From: Eggerthellaceae bacterium
GTDB taxonomy: Bacteria; Actinomycetota; Coriobacteriia; Coriobacteriales; Eggerthellaceae
Direction of reading: 5' to 3'
NCBI GenBank assembly: GCA_009782615.1
Contig: WRIS01000003.1
Location: forward strand, 1-64,000
DNA length: 64,000 nucleotides
The notes under the pieces were generated by a model, which worked only from the letters and a program-made list of their open reading frames with translations, was not told the DNA's origin and searched no databases. Shown here piece after piece: positions 53,086 through 62,816 of this stretch (within the stretch, counting starts at the first letter, position 1; every line of letters begins with the position of its first letter). Made by a program: the position numbers and the translations under genes.

Positions 53086-54570
53086 CTAATTTTTTAGCCC
53101 TTCAACTACGCGCTCAAGTCCCATGAACCGAGATGCCTTTACCAAGACCACATCTTCTGAAGCAAGGGTGATATCCAATTCCCCCAAGATATCAGCAATA
53201 CTATCCAGGTGCACAATGCGCGCCTCAGACATGCCTTCATCAAGTGCTGCCGAAACGACAAACTCACTTAATTCCCCGACACAAATCACTCGATCAAGGG
53301 TAAGTGTCGCCGCCAGCCTTCCGATACCTTCGTGGCACGCACGCGCCGCTTCACCCAATTCTCCCATATCGCCTAAGACTGCAATGCGTCTGCCCGAAAC
53401 CTCCATAGCTTCAAACATCAAAAGTGCCGCGCGCATGGAATCGGGGTTGGCGTTGTATGAATCATCGATAATCATTGCGCCATCACGGGTTTTGTGTATT
53501 TCTTGGCGCCCGACTTCGGGAAGACTTGTTTCAAGAGCTTGGACAATAGGCGCAAGCTTCATACCGAGTACGCCAGCCACGCTTGCCGCAGCCGTTGCGT
53601 TGGCAACCTGGTGAATACCGCGCAGGGGTAAGGTGCATGCTTGTGCCTCGCTGCCTAAGTGCAGCAAAAAGCAGGGCTGACCTTGGGCGTTAAGCGTGAT
53701 GTCCTCTGCCCATGCCCCTTGAGAAACGAAGGGATTTTCTGAAGAGTTGTGCGGGGTGGGATTTTCTGAAGAGTTGTGCGGGGCGGGATTGCCCGAGCCG
53801 TTGAAAAAGATGGTTTTTACCTGACGCTGCTCGAGGCTTGCCTCGTCAAGCACAAAATCGGCGAAATCATCGCTTTGATTCATGAAAGCAATGCCCGTCC
53901 CGTTTGGAAGTGCAGCAAATAGTTCCGCTTTTGCCCGCGCGATATTTTCAGTCGTTTTCAAAAGTTCGAGATGGGCTTCGCTGATATTGGTGATAAGCCC
54001 CATATCAGGAGCAGCAATGGCGCACAATTCAGCGATTTGCCCCTGCCCGCGCATTCCCATTTCAACCACAACCACCTCGGTTTCGGGGTCAGCTTCAAGC
54101 AAGGTGGCAGGAACCCCTAATTCGTTGTTTTGGTTGCCCTTTGTTGCTACCACCGAAAAGGACGCCTTGAGCACATCGCGCACAAGATTTTTTGTCGTGG
54201 TTTTGCCTGTCGAACCCGTCACTCCAATAATATGCCCTTTGAGTTTTGAACGCCAGGCACGCGCAAGGTCACTTATAGCATGGGCGGTGTCGCTTACCTC
54301 GATGATGGCAGCGCCCATTTCCTTTGCAAGTAGGCAGGTTTCATCGTTGGGCTTATCAGTTACCAGCACAACTAAAGCCCCTTTGCGCAAAACATCTGCC
54401 ACATAGCGATGCCCGTTGCTGCGCTCGCCTGGCAGGGCTACGAATAAATCATCAGGGGAGATATTCCTTGAATCCCACGATATGCCGCAGGCAAGTTTGC
54501 TTGCGTCAATAGGCTCAACTAAAAGCGTACCGCCACTGTATTCGCAAATCTGTTTCGTGTTCAAGCGCAT
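53086..54570 (-). CDS. murF: UDP-MurNAc-tripeptide--D-Ala-D-Ala ligase MurF
   Basis: 494 residues from the ATG at 54570; an in-frame GTG 6 nt earlier is possible and neither has a strong ribosome site. ATP loop GVTGSTGKTTTKNLV (about 117-131), VVEMGMRGQGQIAELC, ITNISEAHLELLKTTENIA, and C-terminal IDDSYNANPDSMRAAL. Between the central and C-terminal domains it carries an inserted, duplicated nine-residue unit (NPxPHNSSE). It adds D-Ala-D-Ala to complete the pentapeptide. Confidence 0.95.
   Translation of the reverse strand: MRLNTKQICEYSGGTLLVEPIDASKLACGISWDSRNISPDDLFVALPGERSNGHRYVADVLRKGALVVLVTDKPNDETCLLAKEMGAAIIEVSDTAHAISDLARAWRSKLKGHIIGVTGSTGKTTTKNLVRDVLKASFSVVATKGNQNNELGVPATLLEADPETEVVVVEMGMRGQGQIAELCAIAAPDMGLITNISEAHLELLKTTENIARAKAELFAALPNGTGIAFMNQSDDFADFVLDEASLEQRQVKTIFFNGSGNPAPHNSSENPTPHNSSENPFVSQGAWAEDITLNAQGQPCFLLHLGSEAQACTLPLRGIHQVANATAAASVAGVLGMKLAPIVQALETSLPEVGRQEIHKTRDGAMIIDDSYNANPDSMRAALLMFEAMEVSGRRIAVLGDMGELGEAARACHEGIGRLAATLTLDRVICVGELSEFVVSAALDEGMSEARIVHLDSIADILGELDITLASEDVVLVKASRFMGLERVVEGLKN
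53731..53784. repeat. 27-bp in-frame tandem duplication within murF
   Basis: Two adjacent 27-bp copies, differing at the last base, encode NPAPHNSSE-NPTPHNSSE in a probable surface loop of MurF. A third unit begins but diverges after GGGATT. Confidence 0.9.
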
Positions 54571-54579
54571 GCACACCGA

Positions 54580-56058
54580 CTATCCAAAAATTTTTTGCAA
54601 TTCTTCGGTTGCTACGGTGACATCATCGAAGGGCAGGGTTTCATCCCCAATAATCTGGTAGTCCTCGTGCCCTTTACCCGCAACAAGAATGCTGTCGCCT
54701 GGGCTTGCAAGGCAGATGGCTCGCGCAATGGCAGCTCTTCTGTCAGGCTCAACTTCAAAGCGCGACGGATGCGCCTTCATCCCTGATACGATGTCGTCTA
54801 TGATGAGAAGGGGGTCTTCGTTGCGCGGATTGTCGGAAGTAACTATTGCATAATCGGCATCAAGTGCCGTGTGTCCCATGATGGAGCGCTTGGACGTGTC
54901 GCGATTCCCGCCGCAGCCAAACACGACAAAAGTCTTTCCCTTAGTGAGCGCTTTGATAGAAGCTATGGCTTTTTCCAGAGCATCAGGCGTGTGAGCGTAA
55001 TCAACATAAACGGCAATTTCATTTGGGAAATCTGTTTTAACGTGTTCGAGTCTACCAGGAATCGGGGGCACTTTTTCAAAAGCGGCAACGATGGCACTCG
55101 GCGCTATGCCTAGTTGCAAAGCGATTCCAAAAGCGCACATGACATTATCGACATTGAACTTCCCGACTAAGGGATAGGTGAAACTATACAAAGTGCCGCC
55201 CACCTCAAGGGTGAGAGCCGTGTGCGTCTGCCCATATTCGACCTCACGGGGATGAATATATGCCGCCGTATCAAAGCTGGTGGTTATGACATCGTCGTTT
55301 GCTTCTAAGCAACGGCGGAGCAATTCTTTGCCCCACGCATCATCGATGTGAATGACGCGCTTTGCGGGATAGTCGGCAGAAAACAGGCGTGCCTTGGCTT
55401 CAAAGTACGCTTCAAAGGTTTTGTGGTAATCAAGATGATCACGCGTTAAATTCGAGAAAGCCACCACGGAAAAGTCCGTTTTCCAGCAACGCTCAAGATC
55501 AAGTGCGTGTGAAGAGACTTCCATCGCAACCACTTCGCAAGCCTCATCTTTCATGCGAGCAAAAATGCTTTGCAGGTCGGGAGATTCAGGCGTGGTATGT
55601 GCTGCCTTTTCTGTCTTGTCTCCCATACGGACACCAACCGTTCCGATGACGCCCGTTTTTTTCCCGCAGCTGCGCGCGATATGTTCCACCAAATACGTGG
55701 TGGTGGTCTTGCCGTTGGTTCCCGTTATGCCAACCAGATCAAACGAAGTCGAAGGGTGCCCGTAAAACTGTGCGGCAGCTTCTGCCATTGCCTTGCGCGT
55801 ATCTTTGACCACAACTTCAGTCACATCGGTTGCATCAGCCAAATACACTTTGCGCTCGACAACGAGCACTTTGGCTCCGCGGTCGATGGCATCTTGAGCA
55901 AAGGTATGCCCATCAGTGGTCAATCCCACAATACAAAAAAAGGCGTCACCTGGACGCACCTTGTCGCTGCGATAGGCAATGCCTGAAATTTCTTCTTTTG
56001 TGTTTCCGATGATAAAGGATTCGATTCCTGAAAAAAGGTATTCACACGTGTTTTGCAT
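54580..56058 (-). CDS. murE: UDP-MurNAc-tripeptide synthetase MurE (meso-DAP type)
   Basis: 492 residues. ATP loop GITGTNGKTTTTYLVEHI (about 112-129), VAMEVSSHALDLERC, FSNLTRDHLDYH and VYVDYAHTPDALEKAI. The substrate loop reads TSDNPRNEDP; DNPR in this place marks enzymes adding meso-diaminopimelate rather than lysine. The gene starts 2 nt past the ftsI stop. Confidence 0.95.
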   Translation of the reverse strand: MQNTCEYLFSGIESFIIGNTKEEISGIAYRSDKVRPGDAFFCIVGLTTDGHTFAQDAIDRGAKVLVVERKVYLADATDVTEVVVKDTRKAMAEAAAQFYGHPSTSFDLVGITGTNGKTTTTYLVEHIARSCGKKTGVIGTVGVRMGDKTEKAAHTTPESPDLQSIFARMKDEACEVVAMEVSSHALDLERCWKTDFSVVAFSNLTRDHLDYHKTFEAYFEAKARLFSADYPAKRVIHIDDAWGKELLRRCLEANDDVITTSFDTAAYIHPREVEYGQTHTALTLEVGGTLYSFTYPLVGKFNVDNVMCAFGIALQLGIAPSAIVAAFEKVPPIPGRLEHVKTDFPNEIAVYVDYAHTPDALEKAIASIKALTKGKTFVVFGCGGNRDTSKRSIMGHTALDADYAIVTSDNPRNEDPLLIIDDIVSGMKAHPSRFEVEPDRRAAIARAICLASPGDSILVAGKGHEDYQIIGDETLPFDDVTVATEELQKIFG

Positions 56059-56060
56059 AG

Positions 56061-57827
56061 CTATCCTTCGTTGGGCGAAATCTTGTAGCGGTCAATAGCG
56101 AATGCCATTATATCTTGAAATATCTGTGTGACCTTTCTGTCGGCAGGAACCTCGGTAGCCCCCACAAAACAAACCAATTGAGAGTTCGAATGCGGCAAAT
56201 ACCCCACAAAGGAAACGTGATAGGCATCTTCGCGATACCCCCCTTCGGGACGTGCGATTTCAGCCGTGCCTGTCTTGCCAGCAACCGCATACCCTTCAAT
56301 AGATATGTCTTGGGCGGTTCCTTCCGTGACAACCGATTCAAGCATCTTGGTTAAGGTGGGAATCATCGTTTTGTTGTCAATGATGTCGACCTTCAAATAG
56401 TTTTTCATTTCTTCATCGCTTACTTTTTTTATGAGGAAATGAGGAGTGCACTGAACGCCCTCGTTTACCAACACGCCGTAAAAACGCGCCATCTGTACAG
56501 GAGTTACCGATACTCCTTGACCAAAACTCACGTTGTAGGACTGGATGAGCGACCACTGATTTTGCTCGAGTAAGTATCCGTGCGATTCACCAGGATAGTC
56601 AATGCCCGTTGCACTGTTGAGATTGTAGCGAATGATTTTTTGATAGAGCGGGCGAAAGCCCAGCTTTTGGGTACTTAAGGATATGCCCACATTTGAAGAA
56701 CGGGCAAGGATTTCTTGCAGGCTCATAACTTCATCCCCGCGTTCATGCGCATCCGAAACGTAGTATTCATCTGCCTGCAAAATAGCAGGACACACCATAT
56801 TATCATCAGGAGACAAGACGTTTGCCTCAAGGATTGCCGCCATGGAAACCGTCTTAAAAATCGAGCCAGGCTCGAAAGCATCGGTAACACTTTTTAGCTG
56901 CGTTGCTCCTTCTTCCACCGTGGTAGTGTCAGAAGGGTTAAAAAACGGCAGGGATGCACAGGCGAGTATTTCACCCGTACTCGCGTCGTAGACCAAGGCG
57001 TTTCCGCCCACCGCTTCGATATCGTCAACTCCTTGGGCGAGCCGCGTTTCAAGATATTCTTGTAAACCTATATCAAGCGATATGATGATGTCTTGCCCGT
57101 GTTCGGCATGAGTTTGTGTGCGCACACCACCAGGGATAGGAATTCCCCCTAAGCCCCGCTCAACGACCAGCTTCCCAGGAGTTCCGCGCAAAATATCGTC
57201 ATAGAATAGTTCTAAGCCCGCGATTCCTTCTCCGTCAACATCGGCAACGCCGATAACCTGTCCTCCAACGTGGTTGTTCGGGTAAACACGCTTGGTATCA
57301 GGAATGAAGTAGATGCCTTTAAGGCCGAGATCCTCAAGCGCTTGGGCTTGGTCGGCATCAGCCTTTCTTTTGATATAGACGAAATAGGTATCGGTGGAAA
57401 GTTTTTCCAGGTAATCTTCGATTTCGCCTTGAAGAATATAGGTCAGCTGTGCGGCAACGGCATTGACGTCGTCTATCTCGTGCGGGTTCGCATAGATAGT
57501 AACCGCGTCAATGCTCGTTGCAAGAACGACCCCATTGCGGTCATAGATGGTTCCTCTGCGCGGTGAGGTGTCGATTATGGTCGTGCGCGCTGCCTGAGCG
57601 TCGTCAGAAAAATCAGAAGCCTTAATAACCTGGAGATAAACTAAGCGCGCGAAAAAAATGAGGGCAAGCGCAAAGAAAAGAACCAAAACCATAACGGCGC
57701 GACTCGACCTGTCTGCATTCGAAGAAAAAATATCTTGCTGTTGCGGCAGATCATGGCGAGAAGAACCTCGTGTAGTGGAACGTGGAGTGCTCCCTTCCCG
57801 AACCACGGCAGGTCTACCTTTGCGCAA
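56061..57827 (-). CDS. ftsI: Class B penicillin-binding protein FtsI (PBP3-type transpeptidase)
   Basis: 588 residues. A basic cytosolic N-terminus, one membrane helix (about 44-67), a dimerisation domain (RGTIYDRNGVVLATS), then the transpeptidase domain with SIFK (active-site Ser), SSN and KTGTAE. It lacks C-terminal PASTA repeats. It crosslinks septal peptidoglycan with FtsW. The start overlaps the ftsL-like gene by 14 bp. Confidence 0.94.
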   Translation of the reverse strand: MRKGRPAVVREGSTPRSTTRGSSRHDLPQQQDIFSSNADRSSRAVMVLVLFFALALIFFARLVYLQVIKASDFSDDAQAARTTIIDTSPRRGTIYDRNGVVLATSIDAVTIYANPHEIDDVNAVAAQLTYILQGEIEDYLEKLSTDTYFVYIKRKADADQAQALEDLGLKGIYFIPDTKRVYPNNHVGGQVIGVADVDGEGIAGLELFYDDILRGTPGKLVVERGLGGIPIPGGVRTQTHAEHGQDIIISLDIGLQEYLETRLAQGVDDIEAVGGNALVYDASTGEILACASLPFFNPSDTTTVEEGATQLKSVTDAFEPGSIFKTVSMAAILEANVLSPDDNMVCPAILQADEYYVSDAHERGDEVMSLQEILARSSNVGISLSTQKLGFRPLYQKIIRYNLNSATGIDYPGESHGYLLEQNQWSLIQSYNVSFGQGVSVTPVQMARFYGVLVNEGVQCTPHFLIKKVSDEEMKNYLKVDIIDNKTMIPTLTKMLESVVTEGTAQDISIEGYAVAGKTGTAEIARPEGGYREDAYHVSFVGYLPHSNSQLVCFVGATEVPADRKVTQIFQDIMAFAIDRYKISPNEG

Positions 57828-58275
57828 TCGCTCTGAGGCTTAAAGATAAGGAGAGCTGACCTTCGCTATCTGTTTTTATGACATCGTCGGCAAGATAAAG
57901 AGCGTCGTTTTGGGCAGGCTCACACATCATGAGTTTGGATGCTTCGGTTTTCAGGTAAGCAGGGTTGGAAAGATAGCTTTCCCGAACCGCCAGTTCATTG
58001 CCGAAAGATCGGGCACTTTCGATTTTTGCGCTCACTTCTTCGGCACCCAGTTCCGTGGTGACGGTAGCTGACGCGATTCCGATGCGCACGAAACCAAGCA
58101 GCGTAAAAACAACGAGGGCTGCCGCAAAGAACTGAACCAGCAAAATCGCTGAACGGGAAAGGTATGAGCTTGTTTTTTGCTGTCTGTTTCCAGGAACGAC
58201 TCTCACGCGTGTCTCACGCTGCAGTGGTTGAGCTTGTTCATACCGATATTGATATGCTGGTGCTGCACTTCCCAT
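57814..58275 (-). CDS. ftsL: FtsL-like division protein
   Basis: 153 residues with one membrane helix (about 43-68), a cytosolic basic N-terminus and an extracellular coiled coil (about 70-115). Sequence conservation in FtsL is low; the call rests on topology, size and position between rsmH and ftsI. It would link FtsQ to the FtsW/FtsI synthase. Confidence 0.75.
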   Translation of the reverse strand: MGSAAPAYQYRYEQAQPLQRETRVRVVPGNRQQKTSSYLSRSAILLVQFFAAALVVFTLLGFVRIGIASATVTTELGAEEVSAKIESARSFGNELAVRESYLSNPAYLKTEASKLMMCEPAQNDALYLADDVIKTDSEGQLSLSLSLRAIAQR

Positions 58276-58362
58276 GACCTACCCTCCTTTTCCGTTTTAG
58301 TGTTGCTTTTGGCGGGTCATTTATGTAGTAGTGATAAAGATGCCGACAGGCGTCGGCGTTTC

Positions 58363-59367
58363 TTAATCGATTTTTTTCTCGGTCACCTTCCTTGCGACGC
58401 GGAGTTTTGCGCTCCGTGCTCGGGGATTGTGCTCTACTTCTTGCGGGCTCGGCACAAGCGGCTTGCGGGTAATGATTTCGAGTATCGGCAGTTTATCGCA
58501 GACGCAAACGGGTAAATCGCTGGGGCAAACGCAGCGGTTCGCAAAGCTTGAAAACGTTTCTTTCACAATCCTGTCCTCAAGCGAATGATAGCTAATGACC
58601 GCGATATGCCCTCCTGGGTTTAACCAGCGGATAGCTGCATCCAAGCCTTGCCTGAGAACCGCAAGTTCTCCATTGACTTCAATGCGCAGAGCCTGGAAGA
58701 GGCGTTTTGCTGGGTGTCCCCCGACGCGTCTTGCAGAAGCAGGAATAGCCGCCTTAACAAGGTCGACCAATTCTTCGCTTGTTTCGAGGGGTTTTTCTTG
58801 GCGTGCTCGCACAATAAATTCTGCGATGCGACTTGCCCATTTCTCGTCTGAGTTTTCACGGATGATCCGAGTGAGATCTGCTGCGTTATAAGTGTTGATG
58901 ATCTCTGCTGCGTTTAGGGTTTGTTTGCCCGGATCCATCCGCATATCAAGGGGGCCATTCTCCTTAAAGGAGAAGCCACGAGAAATTGTGTCTATCTGCA
59001 TCGAGGAAACCCCGAGATCGAACAAAATCGCATCAATCCCGGGAATTTCTGCCTGCAGTAAAAGTGCGTCTAAGTCGCCGAAGTTCCCTTGAAAAAGTTC
59101 GATGTCAGGGCGAAGCGCATCGGGAAGTGCTTCAAGGCGCGCCCGCGCTGCTTTGAGTGCGGTTTGATCTTGGTCGATTCCGATAAGCGTGCCCGTGTTA
59201 CCGATAAGTTTTGCGGCTTCAAGTGAATGCCCTGCCCCGCCGAGCGTTGAGTCCACGAATGTATGCTGTGTTTTAAGGTGTAAATATTCGAGGCACTCGG
59301 CGAGCAAGACAGGTATATGCCGATATTCGCTTGTCACTACGCTCACGTCTTGGGAATCGTTACACAA
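58363..59367 (-). CDS. rsmH: 16S rRNA m4C1402 methyltransferase RsmH (MraW)
   Basis: 334 residues. YRHIPVLLAECLEYL near the start, SAM loop VDSTLGGAGHSLEAAKL (about 38-54), ILFDLGVSSMQID (catalytic block), FSFKENGPLDMRMD, and C-terminal ISYHSLEDRIVKETF with NPRARSAKLRV. It methylates C1402 in the ribosomal decoding site. The start overlaps the mraZ end by 8 bp. Confidence 0.95.
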   Translation of the reverse strand: MCNDSQDVSVVTSEYRHIPVLLAECLEYLHLKTQHTFVDSTLGGAGHSLEAAKLIGNTGTLIGIDQDQTALKAARARLEALPDALRPDIELFQGNFGDLDALLLQAEIPGIDAILFDLGVSSMQIDTISRGFSFKENGPLDMRMDPGKQTLNAAEIINTYNAADLTRIIRENSDEKWASRIAEFIVRARQEKPLETSEELVDLVKAAIPASARRVGGHPAKRLFQALRIEVNGELAVLRQGLDAAIRWLNPGGHIAVISYHSLEDRIVKETFSSFANRCVCPSDLPVCVCDKLPILEIITRKPLVPSPQEVEHNPRARSAKLRVARKVTEKKID

Positions 59368-59800
59368 TCAGGTTTGCAAGATTCACTGAATTATAGAATT
59401 CATCCCAACGCTTTGCGTCCCACACCTCAATATGGTCGGCGGCGTCAAAAACAACCACATCACTTTCGATTTCAAGCCCTGCTTTTTCTCGTTGCACAGG
59501 CGAAATACCAAGTCGATTGCTTTTGTCGAGCTCAACATACAGTCCTTGCGCGAACAATACGGTGCGAGCATTGACATGCTCTGCTTTGCTTGAACTGTAT
59601 CCCCCATCTCTTTCAAACAGCGACTCAATCCATGTCTCGAATTTTTTCGGTTCAAAGATGTAAACGCAGTTTCCTTTGGGTGAAACTGTCACCCTGAGGG
59701 TTTTGAGGTCTTCAGGAAGTGTATTTCTGATATAAGAAGGCAAGGACAAACGTCCCTTGGCATCTAGTCTACGGCGAAATCCGCCTGATTCATCAGCCAT
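59360..59800 (-). CDS. mraZ: MraZ transcriptional regulator
   Basis: 146 residues with two AbrB/SpoVT-like halves: RRRLDAKGRLSLPSYIR (about 9-25) and YVELDKSNRLGISPVQREKAG (about 88-108). MraZ forms rings and binds repeats upstream of its own gene, repressing the division cluster. It is the first gene of the cluster, as usual. Confidence 0.94.
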   Translation of the reverse strand: MADESGGFRRRLDAKGRLSLPSYIRNTLPEDLKTLRVTVSPKGNCVYIFEPKKFETWIESLFERDGGYSSSKAEHVNARTVLFAQGLYVELDKSNRLGISPVQREKAGLEIESDVVVFDAADHIEVWDAKRWDEFYNSVNLANLIV

Positions 59801-60034
59801 GTGCCCTCCTCTACCAAATCTCGACTTCCATTGCGTGTTATTCTAGTTGATATCGCTTCATATCGCAATTATTTTCTACATTTTTCGCCATTTTGTCCCA
59901 CCTGACGCTCCCCGTTCACTTTTTTCGGGAAAATCCTTCCCTAAAAAAATGCAAGATGTTGGGGATGTGGGGTCACGTGCCACTAGATATGGGAATTATG
60001 GAGAAATATATGCTAAAAGCGTGGAGAACCCTTT
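59801..60034 (-). promoter_or_regulatory. Probable mraZ promoter region
   Basis: 234 bp between xerD and mraZ, without a gene. On the minus strand a GGTGGGACAAAATGGCG segment could be part of a MraZ-binding repeat (family sites are spaced TGGG-type hexamers). The assignment is tentative. Confidence 0.35.
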
Positions 60035-60934
60035 CTATACCCTTTTTGCCCGAGGATGCGCAGAAAGATACTCTGCTCTTATATGGCTCCTGTTCACGTG
60101 CGTATAGATTTGGGTAGTTGAAATATCAGAGTGCCCCAGTATTTCTTGGATGACGCGTAAATCGGCACCACCTTCAAGCATATGAGTCGCAAAAGAATGG
60201 CGCAAGGTGTGAGGGTGAAGGTTTTTCACCCCGATGAAAAGACCTGCGTGTGCCACCACCCCAAAAACGCTTTGCCGCGTGAGCCGTCCGCCGCGCGCGT
60301 TCAAAAACACCGCAAGGTTTTCCTTAGCGTAAGGTTTTGTCAGCTGCGGACGCGCTTGGTCAAGATAGTCTTTCATGCACGTTTGCGCCACGCCCGAAAT
60401 GGGGGTGATGCGTTCTTTGTTCCCCTTGCCTACCACGCGCAGATAGCCCTCGTCTAAAAAGACATCGCCCAAATCAAGACCAGTCAATTCGCTTACCCGC
60501 AAGCCGCAGCCGTACAAAACCTCGAGCATGGTTTTGTCCCGCTTACCGCGACAGCCTTCATCGAAGGGCTGCGAAAGAAAGATGTTCATTTGCTCGATGC
60601 TCAATACGTCGGGAAGCTTGGTGGGTACCTTGGGTAGCTTTATCGCATCGGTTGGATTTTTTGTCGTGTGTGTTTCGCGAACAAGAAAGCGGTGGAATCC
60701 CTTCAACACCGAGATATGACGCTCGATAGTTGAAGGAGCATAACCGTGCGCCACCAAACTTGCTTCATAAGCAATCACATCATCACGCGTGATGGCATCG
60801 ATGTCGCTTATGCCCTGTTTGTCGAGAAATTCCTGATAACCGCGCAAATCACGCGCGTACGCTTCAATGGTTTTCGGCGAACTTCCCCGTTCAACACTTA
60901 AATAGGCAAGGTATTCCCGTACCAGCCCATCCAT
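60035..60934 (-). CDS. xerD: Tyrosine recombinase, XerD/XerC type
   Basis: 299 residues. An N-terminal SAM-like DNA-binding domain (about 1-90) is followed by the catalytic domain with Arg in GCGLRVSEL (about 143-151), Lys in VVGKGNKER, HTLRHSF, LGHSDIS and the nucleophile Tyr in IYTHVN. It resolves chromosome dimers at dif in known XerC/D systems. Placed 6 bp after pyrG, away from mobile genes, it is most likely the housekeeping enzyme; XerC versus XerD cannot be settled. Confidence 0.88.
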   Translation of the reverse strand: MDGLVREYLAYLSVERGSSPKTIEAYARDLRGYQEFLDKQGISDIDAITRDDVIAYEASLVAHGYAPSTIERHISVLKGFHRFLVRETHTTKNPTDAIKLPKVPTKLPDVLSIEQMNIFLSQPFDEGCRGKRDKTMLEVLYGCGLRVSELTGLDLGDVFLDEGYLRVVGKGNKERITPISGVAQTCMKDYLDQARPQLTKPYAKENLAVFLNARGGRLTRQSVFGVVAHAGLFIGVKNLHPHTLRHSFATHMLEGGADLRVIQEILGHSDISTTQIYTHVNRSHIRAEYLSAHPRAKRV

Positions 60935-60940
60935 GAAAAT

Positions 60941-62551
60941 CTAAGCCTGTTGTTCAAGTTTGGCGATAGAAGCCTTAATGAAGTCACGGAAAAGCGGGTG
61001 CGGACGCGTGGGGCGAGACTTGAATTCAAGGTTGCCCTGGCTTGCGACAAACCACGGGTGATCAGCGAGTTCTATCATTTCTACCAAACGTCCATCGGGA
61101 GAAATTCCCGTAAAAACAAGACCCGCCTCCTGCAAACATTTACAATACGCCGTGTTCACTTCGAGACGGTGGCGATGGCGCTCATAGATTAGTTCTTCAC
61201 CATAGGCTTGTGCGGCAAGGGTATTCGGTGCAACTCTGCACGGATACGAACCAAGACGCATGGCACCTGTTTCGCCTTCAGCATCATCTTGCTTTGGCAA
61301 AAAGTCGATTACGGAATATTGCGCATTTTCGTCAAACTCCGAAGAATTTGCACCCGTCAGACCAGCCACATTACGGGCAAATTCACAAACCGCCGCTTGC
61401 AGACCAAGGCATATCCCCAAGAAAGGAATCTTGTTTTCACGCGCATATTTCGCGGCAAGTATCTTGCCCTCAAAGGCTCGTTGCCCGAAACCGCCAGGAA
61501 TAAGGATGCCGTCCATGGCGCCCAAAACCGCTTCGATTTCTTCTTCGGGCAGCGTTTCGCCATCAACAAGATGAACGTTGACATGAATCCCATGGTAAAC
61601 CCCCGCATGGCAAAGCGCTTCGGTCACCGATAAATAAGCATCAGGCAGACTCACATATTTGCCGACAAGCGCTATGTCGACCTCACCTTTGCACCGACTC
61701 GAAGCGTCAAGGAAGGTTTTGAGCGGTGTGAGGTCTATCGAAGAAGGAGCAAGCCCCAAACGACCGAGAACCCGTTCATCGAACCCTTGGCTGTGAAGCG
61801 TCAAGGGTACTTCATAAATCGAATCAGCGTCAGGACAGGCAAAGACGCTGTTCGGAGCAACGTCACAGAAAAGAGCGATTTTTTCGCGCACGTCTTCTGA
61901 AACTTCATGGTCGGAACGACACACGATGAAATCGGGTTGCACACCGATGGAGCGCAATTCTTTAACACTGTGCTGCGTTGGCTTTGTTTTCACTTCATGA
62001 GCAGCAGCAATATAGGGCACGAGCGTCACATGAACGAACACCACGTCTCCCAAACCCTTTTCGTTTTTAAATTGGCGCGCCGCTTCAACAAAGGGCTGTG
62101 ATTCAATGTCGCCAATCGTACCGCCGATTTCAGTGATGACAATATCGGCACGACTCTGTTCGGCAAGGCGGCGCAAGCGTTCCTTAATGGCTTCGGTCAC
62201 ATGGGGAATCACCTGAACCGTGCCGCCGTGAAAATCTCCACGACGTTCAGCGGCAATAAGGCTTTGGTAGATTGAACCTTGCGTGAAATTGCTCTCACAA
62301 GAAAGGTTTTCGTCAATGAAGCGTTCGTAGTGGCCAAGGTCAAGGTCGCCCTCGTGACCATCATCGGTTACAAAAACCTCTCCATGCTGGAAGGGAGACA
62401 TCGTATTGGGATCGACATTGAGATAGGGATCCATCTTTTGCATGGTCACTTTGTAACCGCGTGCTTTCAAAAGATGCCCGAGAGATGCTGCGGTGATGCC
62501 CTTCCCTAATGAGGATACAACGCCACCTGTTACGAAAATGTGCTTTGTCAT
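60941..62551 (-). CDS. pyrG: CTP synthase
   Basis: 536 residues. The synthase domain begins TGGVVSSLGKGITAASLG; EIGGTIGDIESQPF follows. The glutamine amidotransferase domain has GGFGQRAFEGK and the catalytic Cys in LGICLGLQAAVCEF, with C-terminal RHRHRLEVN. It converts UTP to CTP with glutamine. The 265 bp upstream (62552-62816) contain no gene and no clear attenuator. Confidence 0.96.
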   Translation of the reverse strand: MTKHIFVTGGVVSSLGKGITAASLGHLLKARGYKVTMQKMDPYLNVDPNTMSPFQHGEVFVTDDGHEGDLDLGHYERFIDENLSCESNFTQGSIYQSLIAAERRGDFHGGTVQVIPHVTEAIKERLRRLAEQSRADIVITEIGGTIGDIESQPFVEAARQFKNEKGLGDVVFVHVTLVPYIAAAHEVKTKPTQHSVKELRSIGVQPDFIVCRSDHEVSEDVREKIALFCDVAPNSVFACPDADSIYEVPLTLHSQGFDERVLGRLGLAPSSIDLTPLKTFLDASSRCKGEVDIALVGKYVSLPDAYLSVTEALCHAGVYHGIHVNVHLVDGETLPEEEIEAVLGAMDGILIPGGFGQRAFEGKILAAKYARENKIPFLGICLGLQAAVCEFARNVAGLTGANSSEFDENAQYSVIDFLPKQDDAEGETGAMRLGSYPCRVAPNTLAAQAYGEELIYERHRHRLEVNTAYCKCLQEAGLVFTGISPDGRLVEMIELADHPWFVASQGNLEFKSRPTRPHPLFRDFIKASIAKLEQQA

Positions 62552-62816
62552 GATGCTCCTGTCTCATGTGTGTCCCGCGCATACGCTATACATAAATCCC
62601 TGTTTGAGAGCAAGAAAAAAGCGCTTGGCAAGCTTTATAAAAATGCTCTTCAAACGCTTTTCTATTCTACTAGAAGTAAGGCTTACCAAGGCTTTGATTT
62701 TTGGGTTTTTACACTACTTTTTCATATACCCACATTATGTTCTCAATTACTCCTTATTGTGTGGAATGTGCGTGCGGAACTTTTGCGTGAACGCAGGGGT
62801 GAAAGTACGGTGAGCG

